Assembly (NCBI GenBank): GCA_039024315.1
Contig: JBCCQN010000168.1
Location: forward strand, 1 to 17,987
Direction of reading: 5' to 3'
Origin: JBCAWW01 sp039024315
Lineage (GTDB): Bacteria > Bacteroidota > Bacteroidia > J057
Length of the DNA: 17,987 nt
Below the pieces are notes generated by a model. That model was not told where the DNA came from, searched no databases, and was given only the letters and a program-made list of their open reading frames with translations. Shown here piece after piece: positions 6,822-14,324 of the stretch. A program made the translations under genes and the position numbers. Position 1 is the stretch's first letter, and every line of letters begins with the position of its first letter.

Positions 6822-8678
6822 TTACCCATTCACAGCCGCCGTCTCTACGCTCAAATACTTGGCGAGTAGCTGCTGAAGGCTTTGAAGCCGTATCGGCTTG
6901 GCGATAAAATCATCCATACCAGCGTCTAGACATCGCTTCTCATCTTCCGGCATCGCATTAGCGGTGGCCGCCACGATGATGGGTACTTTGTCGAGCTTAT
7001 CTTGAATTTTTCTGATTTCTGTGGTAGCGGTGTAGCCATCCATCACTGGCATTTGCATATCCATCAGGATGATATCAAAGTCTACACTCAGTACTGCTTC
7101 CAAGGCTTCTTTGCCATTGCCGGCTATTTGATAGTTGAGCTCCAATTTGTCTAGCATGCGAGCGGCTACCTTTTGGTTGACCATATTGTCCTCTGCAACA
7201 AGGATCCGTGCGCTAGGGTCAAATTTTGCTTTTTGGAGAGAAGCGTTCGGCGAAGCCGTCTGCTCCACCATAGAAGGCTCAAATACATGACAGAGCGCAT
7301 AAAATATCTGCTGACTGCGAGCAGGTTTGTTGAGACAGACCTCAAAAAGAGCTCTATCCTCTTTGGCCAAACTCGCCCCGATCGAACTCAGCAATATCAC
7401 GGGCAGCTCTTTGGCACTAAAGTGCTTGCGTACTTTTCGACATAAATCAGCTCCGTCCATCAGCGGCATATGCATATCCGAAATAATCAGATCGTACTGA
7501 TTGCCGGCCAGAAGATGCTCTACGACTAGTTCTGGCTGAGAAAATGAAACCGATTCTATGCCCCACTTTTGACATTGGAGGCTAAGAATACGGAGATTGG
7601 TATGATTGTCGTCGATGAGGAGGACTCTTTTGCCTTTGAGCGAAGATTTCTCAGGCTTCCAGACCTTGATATCTTCACTAGCCTCGCAGGGGATGGTAAA
7701 GAAGAAGGTCGTGCCTTTGCCTTCAACACTTTCTACCCATATCTGGCCGCCCATAAGCTCGGTGAGCTTTTTGCTAATGGCGAGGCCCAAACCTGTACCT
7801 CCGTATTTACGGGTAGTGGAGGCATCAACTTGAGAAAATGATTTGAATAGGCGATTGAGTCGATCTTCAGGTATGCCGATGCCGGTATCTTTGACCGCAA
7901 ACTCCAGCATACTTTTGCCGGCAATTTCTTTTTGCTCCACTAGAATGAGAATTTCCCCTGTTTCGGTAAACTTGATGGCATTACCGACAAGGTTGACCAA
8001 AATCTGACGTAGGCGAGTGATATCGCCTTTGATCCCTTTGGGTGCGCGCTCATCTAGCATATAAAGCAGTTCGAGATGCTTGGCGTTGGCCTTGGAAGAC
8101 AATAGATCGAGGACATCCTCGATTGCTTCCACTAAAGAAAAGCCTTGATATTCAAGCTCTAATTTATTGGCTTCTATCTTGGAGAAATCCAAAATATCGT
8201 TGATCAGGGTAAGCAGTGTTTCCCCGCCCATGCGGATGGTTTGAGCAAATTCTGCCTGCTCGCGATCGAGCTTGGTGTCCATCAAGAGGCCTGTCATACC
8301 GATGACGGCATTGAGAGGTGTACGGATCTCGTGGCTCATGGTAGAGAGAAAATCGGCCTTGGCCTGAGAGGCTTCTTCGGCAACCAACTTGGCTTCCAAA
8401 AGGTCTTGAGTCCGGATTTCTACCTTTTCCTCTAAAGAATCATTGGTCTTTTGCAGCTTATCTTGCTTGAGGCCAACGATACCCGCCAAAATACCTAAGA
8501 AGATGGGTGCAGTATCAATGATCCAATGCAAAGGCTGTTGCTGCTGGATCTCCCACCAATTGGCAAAAGAGAGGCTTTTCCCTGCCATGACTAAATCAAG
8601 GCAGGCGGCCAGAAAGGGGAAGGCGCAGCCAAAAATGATCCCTAGGGCTAGAAACCTAGCGAAATTGGATATTTTCAT
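6822..8678 (-). CDS. Membrane hybrid histidine kinase with two receiver domains
   Basis: The start at 8678 (MKISNFARFLALGIIFG) gives 618 residues. Two predicted membrane helices (about 9-30 and 52-70) enclose a short periplasmic loop of only ~20 residues. A coiled coil (72-105) leads to a HisKA domain with phospho-acceptor His116 (MSHEIRTP), then a HATPase domain with N box Asn233, G1 Asp264 (DTGIGIP) and G2 GGTGLGLA (293-300). Two receivers follow: REC1 with Asp356/357, Asp401 and Lys451, and REC2 with Glu496/Asp497, Asp540 and Lys594. All key acidic, acceptor and lysine residues are present in both. There is no Hpt domain, PAS domain or output domain. This is a BarA-like layout without HAMP or Hpt, so a separate Hpt protein and regulator must act downstream; none is in the window. 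What it senses is unknown. Confidence 0.93.
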   Translation of the reverse strand: MKISNFARFLALGIIFGCAFPFLAACLDLVMAGKSLSFANWWEIQQQQPLHWIIDTAPIFLGILAGIVGLKQDKLQKTNDSLEEKVEIRTQDLLEAKLVAEEASQAKADFLSTMSHEIRTPLNAVIGMTGLLMDTKLDREQAEFAQTIRMGGETLLTLINDILDFSKIEANKLELEYQGFSLVEAIEDVLDLLSSKANAKHLELLYMLDERAPKGIKGDITRLRQILVNLVGNAIKFTETGEILILVEQKEIAGKSMLEFAVKDTGIGIPEDRLNRLFKSFSQVDASTTRKYGGTGLGLAISKKLTELMGGQIWVESVEGKGTTFFFTIPCEASEDIKVWKPEKSSLKGKRVLLIDDNHTNLRILSLQCQKWGIESVSFSQPELVVEHLLAGNQYDLIISDMHMPLMDGADLCRKVRKHFSAKELPVILLSSIGASLAKEDRALFEVCLNKPARSQQIFYALCHVFEPSMVEQTASPNASLQKAKFDPSARILVAEDNMVNQKVAARMLDKLELNYQIAGNGKEALEAVLSVDFDIILMDMQMPVMDGYTATTEIRKIQDKLDKVPIIVAATANAMPEDEKRCLDAGMDDFIAKPIRLQSLQQLLAKYLSVETAAVNG

Positions 8679-8808
8679 GATGAATGTAATACATGTTTCA
8701 GTACTCAAAATAATTTGACTAATGGATTGTTCAAATGTTAGCTTTAACCAAAGCTTACAAAGGTTTTAAATCGCCAACTATGATGGGATTTTTGGCTAAC
8801 TTCCGGCC

Positions 8809-9531
8809 ATGAGCGATCGAAGTCAGATGTTGTATTTGCTGCACGCAGAACGCCGCCTCTTAGACCAAGTCTTCAAAAAGCGTAATCATAGCCTCGGCCT
8901 AAGTTGGGAGGCGGCAATGCCCTGGGTACAGGATGATCCCGATCGTATCAATCGTCTCATCGATCAGAAAATCCTCATCTCTGAAACAGATAACCTTCGC
9001 TTATCCAGTATCATCCAGACGTTTTGGGAGCAGTGGGAAGCGGAGGAAATCAGCCTGTATTCTTGGGCAGAATTGGTGGCCGATTGGCAAAGCTTTGAAG
9101 CGGAGATTTTGCAGATGGAGACTCTCCCTAGCACAGAAAGTATCCAATATTGGGTCAATCAATTACAAGTATGGCAGCGATTTTTGCTCAGCCTAGCTGG
9201 AGAGGATTTATCCTCAGCTCAGCTGGAAATGTTGCAATCGCTGGCGGATAAGATTCGCTCCTTTGCCAGTCAAAGGCTCGGTCTCGATCAGGCTTTGGAT
9301 CGGCAGATGGTGGTCTTTTTAGAGGCTTTACAGGAGTTTGGTAAGGCAAATATTCATTCTCAAGCAAAGAGTAAGCTACTATCACAAATTACCCGCTTAC
9401 AGGAGTTAAGGCGCAAAGACTTATTATTTGAGCAAACAGATTTGTCAGATCAGCTGCAGCTTTTGGAGGCCACTTTGTGGAACGATAAGTCGAATCCTGT
9501 ATTATGGCCCTCACTGGCCACAAAGGCCTGA
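8809..9531 (+). CDS. Unknown helical cytoplasmic protein
   Basis: This 240-residue protein is not recognised. It has no signal peptide or membrane segment. It is almost wholly helical, rich in Gln, Leu, Trp and Glu, with repeated Trp-containing amphipathic helices (EQWEAEEISLYSWAELVADW, IQYWVNQLQVWQRFLL) and a likely coiled coil towards the end (LLSQITRLQELRRKDLLFEQ). The first ~60 residues (HAERRLLDQVFKKRN..., then DRINRLIDQKILISE) could be a small winged-helix-like unit, but this is speculative. Good codon structure over its full length and a position in its own transcription unit support it as real. The last 21 bp overlap the 3' end of the convergent lipoprotein gene. Confidence 0.72.
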   Translation: MSDRSQMLYLLHAERRLLDQVFKKRNHSLGLSWEAAMPWVQDDPDRINRLIDQKILISETDNLRLSSIIQTFWEQWEAEEISLYSWAELVADWQSFEAEILQMETLPSTESIQYWVNQLQVWQRFLLSLAGEDLSSAQLEMLQSLADKIRSFASQRLGLDQALDRQMVVFLEALQEFGKANIHSQAKSKLLSQITRLQELRRKDLLFEQTDLSDQLQLLEATLWNDKSNPVLWPSLATKA

Positions 9532-10383
9532 GCGTTGGAGGTTGAGAGACTCCGTAAAATAAAAGCAGCTATCACCCGCTTCTAATAAAATAGTCCGACT
9601 CTGATTGTCCTGCTTCAACTGAAAGTTGACGAGATGCTTAGTAGAGACCGGATTGAAGGCATACTGATATAGGTCTTCCCGCTTTTGGTAGTCGCGGCTA
9701 GTGAGTAACCCTTTGAACTTATCAAACTCATAAATCACCCTACGGTCCGGATCGACCAACCAAGTCGCATCATAGTCATAATACTTGAGGGTCTTGATTA
9801 ATTCTGGATTGCGGAAAGGCTCCGAGCGACCGATAATATCCATTTCTACTTGTCCATCCGAAGTACCAATATCGAAGTTGGCGGCGCCAACGATCCCCTT
9901 AGAGGGTGAAACCAACCAAATGGCTCGTTCGCGAAAGCGCTCAATCCCCAAGCGAGAGCGGCGCAGGATATAAAATAAGTCCTCGCCTTGGTCCGGTTCG
10001 CGCTCGATCAAGAGCGAATACTGAAAGCGCTCAAAGTGAGAAATCGTATCTCCCGGCTGGCTTAGATTATCCAAAAACAATTGCTTGGCGCCAAGGTTTT
10101 TTTCTCTGTCGACCGTATAAATCGCTTGCTCCTGATTGACCAGAAATCCCTCAAAACGCGCATCAAAGATGCGGTAGGCAAATGGAAAATAAGCGATCTC
10201 CTTTTCGACGATCGGATTGGGATTGAAGTAAAACCAGTTTTCTAAATCCAGAAAGATGGTATCCTGCACTTGAGGAAAAGGAGGCTCCTGAGAGTACTCT
10301 TCCTCGCAAGCAACTAGGCCGAAAAGACAGAGGAGGGTGTAGAGTATCGGACTCGCTATGTACGACAGGGACGACTTTCGCAT
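9511..10383 (-). CDS. Lipoprotein of unknown function
   Basis: This 290-residue protein has a signal peptide and a lipobox LVAC with Cys26, followed by acidic residues (EEEYSQE), which in Bacteroidota often accompany surface export of lipoproteins. The mature part is rich in beta strands and aromatic residues (LENWFYFNPN, YFPFAYRIFDARFEGF, YDYDATWLVDPDRRVIYEFDKF) with no motif I can name. It has its own promoter facing away from the BtuF-like gene. Its stop overlaps the end of the convergent unknown gene by 21 bp, so the two transcripts are complementary at their 3' ends. Confidence 0.8.
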   Translation of the reverse strand: MRKSSLSYIASPILYTLLCLFGLVACEEEYSQEPPFPQVQDTIFLDLENWFYFNPNPIVEKEIAYFPFAYRIFDARFEGFLVNQEQAIYTVDREKNLGAKQLFLDNLSQPGDTISHFERFQYSLLIEREPDQGEDLFYILRRSRLGIERFRERAIWLVSPSKGIVGAANFDIGTSDGQVEMDIIGRSEPFRNPELIKTLKYYDYDATWLVDPDRRVIYEFDKFKGLLTSRDYQKREDLYQYAFNPVSTKHLVNFQLKQDNQSRTILLEAGDSCFYFTESLNLQRSGLCGQ

Positions 10384-10433
10384 GTAGTGCAGTCTGGGAG
10401 TTTGACAGTGATTGCGTCAAAAAGTGCGTTGCA

Positions 10434-10464
10434 CAAATCTAATTCAAGCCTTCGCAAAACGCAA
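10434..10464 (-). promoter_or_regulatory. Promoter of the 290-residue lipoprotein gene
   Basis: On the minus strand TAGATTTG (10441-10434) is an exact TAnnTTTG -7 box. A TTG (10464-10462) lies 20 nt upstream as the -33 element. The box is about 50 bp before the start at 10383. Both parts and their spacing match the Bacteroidota sigma-70-type consensus. Confidence 0.6.
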
Positions 10465-10491
10465 CAAACAGTCTCGAGTAGATAAAATACG

Positions 10492-10499
10492 TAATTTTG
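10492..10499 (+). promoter_or_regulatory. -7 element for the BtuF-like gene
   Basis: TAATTTTG matches TAnnTTTG and lies 22 bp before the ATG at 10522. No -33 TTG is at the usual distance. Together with the minus-strand promoter at 10434-10464 it makes a compact divergent promoter region. Confidence 0.45.
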
Positions 10500-10521
10500 G
10501 AATGATTTATAGCTGATTTTT

Positions 10522-11334
10522 ATGCCAAAACGCATTGTCGCCCTTACCGAAGAAACGACCGAATGGCTTTACCTCCTCGGCCAAGAGGATAAACTGGTGG
10601 GGATTAGCGCTTATACTGAACGTCCCCCACGCGCCAAAAAAGAGAAGCCAGTAGTGTCTGCTTTTATCGGTGGTCATGTCAAAAAGATCAAGGCCCTGAA
10701 GCCCGATCTGATTATAGGATTTTCGGATGTGCAGGCCGAGCTTGCTCGCGAATTGATCAGTGAAAACCTACCTGTATTGGTCACAAATCAGCGTTCTGTG
10801 CAGCAGATCATGGACACATTATTGATGATCGGCCGGATGGTTGGAGCGGAGAAACAGGCACAAATTTGGCTTGATCAATGTAAACGAAGGATTGAGGGCA
10901 TGCGTTCTGCGCTCCCGATAGCTATCGCGGAGCAAATAGAGCAGCGACCCAAAGTCTACTTTGAAGAGTGGGACGACCCTATGATCAGCGCCATCGAATG
11001 GGTAGGGGAGTTGATCGAGATCGCGGGCGGAGAAAATATTTTTGCCGATCGAGCAGCGGGTTTAGCGTCCCGCGAACGCTACGTTACGCTGGAGGAAGTC
11101 CAGGAAAGAGCGCCGGAACTCTTTATCGGCTGCTGGTGTGGCAAGCCCCTAGACAAGGAAAGTGTGCTACAGAGGGCAGGTTTTGAGGAGGTGCCCGCTA
11201 TCCGCGAACGCCAAATCGTGGAAATGGACCCTGCCATAATTTTACAGCCGGGCCCTGCTTGCCTGACTGATGGCTTGGACGTATTGAGCAATATTATGGC
11301 AGCGCATTTGTCGAAAAAATCTGCAACTTTGTAG
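10522..11334 (+). CDS. Leaderless BtuF-like (cobalamin-type) substrate-binding protein
   Basis: This 270-residue protein has the two-lobe periplasmic binding fold of the BtuF/FhuD group: N-terminal RIVALTEETTEWLYLLG, then LVGISAYTERPP, IKALKPDLIIGFSDVQAELA, a long linking helix (about 90-128), and a second lobe with KVYFEEWDDPMISAIEWVGELIEIAGGENIF and RAPELFIGCWCGKP. There is no signal peptide or lipobox; the first beta strand starts at residue 4, so the protein should be cytoplasmic, as in known leaderless cobalamin-binding-like relatives. No BtuC or BtuD gene is adjacent: the ATPase downstream is of the LolD type, not an importer ATPase. Corrinoid or another metal-ligand binding is inference. 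Residues 127-136 are encoded by a copy of a dispersed palindromic repeat that lengthens the linker before the second lobe. Confidence 0.82.
   Translation: MPKRIVALTEETTEWLYLLGQEDKLVGISAYTERPPRAKKEKPVVSAFIGGHVKKIKALKPDLIIGFSDVQAELARELISENLPVLVTNQRSVQQIMDTLLMIGRMVGAEKQAQIWLDQCKRRIEGMRSALPIAIAEQIEQRPKVYFEEWDDPMISAIEWVGELIEIAGGENIFADRAAGLASRERYVTLEEVQERAPELFIGCWCGKPLDKESVLQRAGFEEVPAIRERQIVEMDPAIILQPGPACLTDGLDVLSNIMAAHLSKKSATL
10902..10927 (+). repeat. Dispersed palindromic repeat copy inside a coding sequence
   Basis: These 26 bp match 16863-16888 with one mismatch (T at 10908 for C at 16869), covering the GCGTTCYGCGC arm and most of the CCCGATAGCTATCGGG palindrome. The reading frame stays open and encodes RSALPIAIA near residues 128-136 of the BtuF-like protein, between the linking helix and the first strand of the second lobe. 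Confidence 0.75.
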
Positions 11335-11397
11335 GGAATCTGCATTATGCAGACGAAAAGCACTCCTTAGAAACACAACAAAGCCTATCTTAATAGC

Positions 11398-12099
11398 ATG
11401 GAACCAATTATCAGCCTTTCGCATATACGCAAGACTTATCAGATGGGAAGCACGGAGATCAACGCTTTGCGGGATGTCTCTCTCGATATTTTTCCCAATC
11501 AGTATGTAGCGATCATGGGCCCTTCAGGATCGGGTAAGTCCACCTTGATGAATGTCCTCGGCTGTTTGGATACACCTAGTTCTGGAGACTATTTCCTCAA
11601 TGGCACCAATGTGAGCGGGATGACAGATGCTGATTTGGCCCACGTCCGCAACAAAGAAATTGGTTTCGTCTTCCAGACTTTCAACCTACTCAATCGTTCT
11701 ACCGCCCTTGACAATGTAGCTTTACCGCTTGTTTATGCAGGGCTAGGTAAAGGCCAGCGGCAAAAAAGAGCCGCTGAAGTATTGACCAATGTAGGCTTGG
11801 GAGATCGTATTGACCACAAACCCAATGAACTTTCGGGTGGTCAGCGCCAAAGGGTAGCCGTAGCGCGGGCGCTAGTCAACGATCCCTCTATCATCTTGGC
11901 GGATGAGCCGACAGGTAATCTCGATACCAAGACTTCCTATGAAATCATGGCTCTATTTGGCGAACTGCACGCCAAAGGCAATACCATCATCCTCGTAACC
12001 CACGAAGAAGATATCGCTCAATACGCAGAAAAAGTGATTCGTCTCCGTGATGGGGACATCGAAAAGATCGAAGAAAATCACAACCGTCGCATGGCTTAG
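11398..12099 (+). CDS. ABC transporter ATPase, LolD/MacB type
   Basis: This 233-residue ATPase has a Walker A motif GPSGSGKST (41-49), Q-loop Gln93, signature LSGGQ (145-149) within LSGGQRQRVAVARAL, Walker B IILADE with Glu170, D-loop NLDT and H-loop His202. The STEINALRDVSL start, MNVLGCLDTP and NLLNRSTALDNVALPL are hallmarks of the LolD/MacB/FtsE group, which powers mechanotransmission or extrusion with FtsX-like permeases and not import. No FtsX/MacB permease follows; instead an unrelated multi-pass membrane protein overlaps its end. It starts 63 bp after the BtuF-like gene, from which it is separated by a short palindrome (11339-11353), and is probably co-transcribed with it. Confidence 0.92.
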   Translation: MEPIISLSHIRKTYQMGSTEINALRDVSLDIFPNQYVAIMGPSGSGKSTLMNVLGCLDTPSSGDYFLNGTNVSGMTDADLAHVRNKEIGFVFQTFNLLNRSTALDNVALPLVYAGLGKGQRQKRAAEVLTNVGLGDRIDHKPNELSGGQRQRVAVARALVNDPSIILADEPTGNLDTKTSYEIMALFGELHAKGNTIILVTHEEDIAQYAEKVIRLRDGDIEKIEENHNRRMA

Positions 12100-12700
12100 G
12101 CGTACCTCAAGGGTGCAGCCAGATCAACGCTATTTGAAAGGAAAATCTGTATTTATTCTTTCCCTCCTTTTGATGGGAGTGATATCCATATGCGTTTATT
12201 CGTCAGATATTGAAGGGCTCCTCACAAATTCTAGCAGGGCATACCTCACCATTAGCTTGAGTGGAATCTGTTTATTCATCTTCCTTACTTGGGCTTTGTA
12301 TAGGGGCTATGGCTTAGCCGATAATTTTCCCAAGCTCAAGAAAAACGGACCAGATAGGTTTTTGGCGCCAATGGAAGTTTTTGTAAAATCAAACACCAGC
12401 AGTGGTGAAGACGGCACTTTGGGGGCGGTCCTCAGCATTTTCTTTTTTCTTGCTTTTGGAGGGCTTTTTATGGCCTTATGGCTTATGATCCTCCTTCTTC
12501 TTTGCTATCTAGCCTTCGTAATCTTATCACTGATCTATTGGCTATTTTATCAAGGGTTAAGCTTAGGTTTGAAACAATCTCAAGAGAGCAGGGGCAATTG
12601 GGATAAGTCGGTGATGTATGCCCTTGGCAGCACGCTTTTGTATCTGGGAGGGGGAATCTGTCTCCTTCGGTTGACTGAGGCGCTACTGCTAAAACTTTAA
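12050..12700 (+). CDS. Multi-pass membrane protein of unknown family
   Basis: This open frame encodes about five membrane helices: residues about 33-50 (SVFILSLLLMGVISICVY), 66-85, 123-145, 146-171 and 188-207, joined by short polar loops. I recognise no family, and it lacks the large periplasmic domain and the four-helix FtsX layout expected of a LolD-type permease. The start is uncertain. The ATG at 12050 overlaps the ABC ATPase by 50 bp, and the overlapped residues (KRSKKITTVAW...) look like out-of-frame reading; GTG at 12113 would give 196 residues with no overlap, and ATG at 12173 would cut into the first helix. No Shine-Dalgarno sequence decides. Tight coupling to the ATPase suggests a joint function. 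Confidence 0.6.
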   Translation: MGTSKRSKKITTVAWLRRTSRVQPDQRYLKGKSVFILSLLLMGVISICVYSSDIEGLLTNSSRAYLTISLSGICLFIFLTWALYRGYGLADNFPKLKKNGPDRFLAPMEVFVKSNTSSGEDGTLGAVLSIFFFLAFGGLFMALWLMILLLLCYLAFVILSLIYWLFYQGLSLGLKQSQESRGNWDKSVMYALGSTLLYLGGGICLLRLTEALLLKL

Positions 12701-12766
12701 AGGCTAAAGCCTTGGGGAAAATACAGCCAAGGATTCAAAATAATCTATCTGTTTGTCCTCCTTCTG

Positions 12767-12798
12767 GAAGTTGGTTATTTTTTGATTATCCCAACTTC
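12767..12798. promoter_or_regulatory. Inverted repeat just before the first nucleoside-hydrolase gene
   Basis: GAAGTTGG (12767-12774) and CCAACTTC (12791-12798) form a perfect 8-bp inverted repeat with a 16-nt spacer, ending 8 bp before the ATG at 12807. The spacer contains TATTTTTTG, one base longer than a TAnnTTTG box. It could be an operator over the promoter or a leader hairpin hiding the start. Confidence 0.4.
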
Positions 12799-12806
12799 TG
12801 ATCATC

Positions 12807-13796
12807 ATGAAATACCTCAAAGTCTGCCTTTGTGTCTTTTTGGCCATGCTCAATCTGCAAGCATGGAGCCAAGTCAAAATCATTTTTGATACCGATTTTG
12901 GTGGCGATGCCGATGATCTTGGGGCTTTGGCCATGCTCAATCATTTTCACAATAAAGGAGAGGCAGAGCTGTTAGCCGTTATGTGCTGGAATATTGAGCA
13001 ATACTCGGTTAGCGCAGTCGATGCCGTGAATACTTTTTATGGCAATCCCGATATCCCCATTGGCTCTCGAGCCGGTGAGCCACACTTGACAGATTGGAAT
13101 CACAGCAAAGTGATTGCTGATCATCTGACCCACGATGCCAGCATCGAAAATGTACCCGAAGCTACTTCCCTCTACCGCAAGCTATTGAGCGAAGCCGCTG
13201 ATCAATCGGTGGTGATAGTCGCGGTAGGACCGCTGATGAACATCAAAAAACTGATTGAGTCGGCTCCTGATGATTATTCTCCTCTCGATGGTAATGCGAT
13301 AATCAATACCAAAGTCAAGGAATTTGTCATCATGGGAGGAAACTTCCCGACCAGCAAAAATGAATGGAACTTTGATGGCGATATGCCGGGAGTTACCCAA
13401 TTTGTGTTGACCCATCTGACTCGGCCGATTACTTTTTCAGGGGCGGAGCTGGGCTCTGCGATTAAGACCGGAGAAGTTTTCAACGATTTGCCTCCCAAGT
13501 CCCCGCTCTACCTTGGTTTTTTCCATTTTGGCAAACACGCCCCTTGGATGAAAGACAAATTCCAAGGCAAAATCTTTGACAACGCCACCTTCGACCAAAC
13601 GGCTGTTTTGTACGCGGTACGCAATGGGCTAGGAAAGTACTGGCATCGAGTAGAGGATGGCGTTTGCGTAGCGGATGAAAATGGCGGGAATCGTTGGGAG
13701 CAAAAAGAAGGTTCCAATCATGCCTATTTGGTCTTGGACATGCCTGTGGCTGAAATGGAGCGCTTGATGGAGGCCTTTATGTTGGGTGAATTTTAG
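12807..13796 (+). CDS. Secreted nucleoside-hydrolase-like protein (paralogue 1)
   Basis: This 329-residue protein has a signal peptide (MKYLKVCLCVFLAMLNLQAWS, cleavage near residue 21). The N-terminal metal motif FDTDFGGDADD (Asp28, Asp30, Asp34, Asp36, Asp37) corresponds to DxDxGxDD of inosine/uridine-preferring nucleoside hydrolases, with two extra residues. VIMGGNF (174-180) and EWNFDGD with Glu186 and Asn188 match the ribose-binding part, and FDQTAV with Asp263 fits the C-terminal calcium ligand. All expected metal and ribose contacts therefore appear present, so it is probably an active N-ribohydrolase acting outside the cytoplasm, perhaps scavenging nucleosides. The natural substrate is unknown; the subfamily with this extended Asp motif is common in Bacteroidota and Planctomycetes. 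It converges on the HxlR gene with a 12-bp gap. Confidence 0.85.
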   Translation: MKYLKVCLCVFLAMLNLQAWSQVKIIFDTDFGGDADDLGALAMLNHFHNKGEAELLAVMCWNIEQYSVSAVDAVNTFYGNPDIPIGSRAGEPHLTDWNHSKVIADHLTHDASIENVPEATSLYRKLLSEAADQSVVIVAVGPLMNIKKLIESAPDDYSPLDGNAIINTKVKEFVIMGGNFPTSKNEWNFDGDMPGVTQFVLTHLTRPITFSGAELGSAIKTGEVFNDLPPKSPLYLGFFHFGKHAPWMKDKFQGKIFDNATFDQTAVLYAVRNGLGKYWHRVEDGVCVADENGGNRWEQKEGSNHAYLVLDMPVAEMERLMEAFMLGEF

Positions 13797-13808
13797 CGTA
13801 GGAATTTT

Positions 13809-14252
13809 TCAGGATCCTTGCGATAATATCTTTGCTTGTTCCTCTTTATATTTTTGCACCAGTGCTTCCGCAAAGGCTGCCTTATCGCTTTTCATCAGGC
13901 TTAATTCATCTCCTTTACGTAGTATAGAATTAAATTCTCTCATGTTTTCGTAGCTCCAGACAGCAAGCTCTACCACCACAGGTGTTAGCGCAAGGCCCCT
14001 TTCTGTCAAGTTGTAAAGGACGGTCTTTTTGTTGTTGGGCAACTTGGACTTAAACAAGATCCCTACCTTTTCTAGCAGTTTTAGCTTAGTGGAAAGAATA
14101 TTGCTGGAGACAGCTTCATCACTTTCTCTAAAATCTTTAAAGGTCCTCTTGCCGTCTATTAACATCTGTTTGACGATCACCAACATCCACTTATCGCCTA
14201 AGACATCTAGGGCTGTGGTGATAGGGCAATCGCAGCGAAATTTCTGCTCCAT
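13809..14252 (-). CDS. HxlR/YodB-family winged-helix regulator
   Basis: The start at 14252 (MEQKFRCDCPITTALDVLGDKW) fits the family; the longer start at 14288 would lie inside the operator. The 147-residue protein shows the full HxlR pattern: CP near the start, LDVLGDKWMLVIVKQML, RTFKDFRESDEAVSSNILSTKLKLLEKVGIL (winged helix with recognition helix), then the wing with VLYNLTERGLALTPVV. The extended C-terminus (about 110-147) is highly charged and helical. Cys9, just before Pro10, lies where HypR and YodB carry their redox- or electrophile-sensing cysteine, so thiol-based sensing is plausible; Cys7 is an extra thiol. It is divergent from the SnoaL-like lipoprotein gene, with a perfect inverted repeat between them, so autoregulation and control of that gene are likely. 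Confidence 0.9.
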   Translation of the reverse strand: MEQKFRCDCPITTALDVLGDKWMLVIVKQMLIDGKRTFKDFRESDEAVSSNILSTKLKLLEKVGILFKSKLPNNKKTVLYNLTERGLALTPVVVELAVWSYENMREFNSILRKGDELSLMKSDKAAFAEALVQKYKEEQAKILSQGS

Positions 14253-14270
14253 ATTATTCTTAAGAGAAAT

Positions 14271-14324
14271 ATTAGTTCCAAAATGCAATTAATTATTGAT
14301 TATTAGTTGCATTTTGGAACTAAT
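14271..14324. promoter_or_regulatory. 18-bp perfect inverted repeat, probable HxlR operator
   Basis: The arm 14271-14288 (ATTAGTTCCAAAATGCAA) is repeated as its exact reverse complement at 14307-14324, with an 18-nt AT-rich spacer. The symmetry suits one dimer at each arm or a tetramer. The right arm covers the -33 TTG and most of the spacer of the plus-strand promoter, so bound regulator would block it. The left arm lies 18 bp before the regulator's own start, consistent with autorepression. Confidence 0.8.

Noticed and set aside
10790..10806. AGCGTTCTGTGCAGCAG in the BtuF-like gene resembles the 22-bp repeat arm (one mismatch over 17 bp).
   Set aside because: It encodes RSVQQI, which fits residues typical of this protein family at that point, and it lacks the palindrome and the inverted orientation. 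Chance similarity is the simpler reading, though it is close enough to recheck once genome-wide copies are known.
11339..11353. 15-bp palindrome TCTGCATTATGCAGA between the BtuF-like and ABC ATPase genes.
   Set aside because: It is too short, with an almost absent loop, and no promoter or T-run is nearby; not enough to call an operator or terminator.
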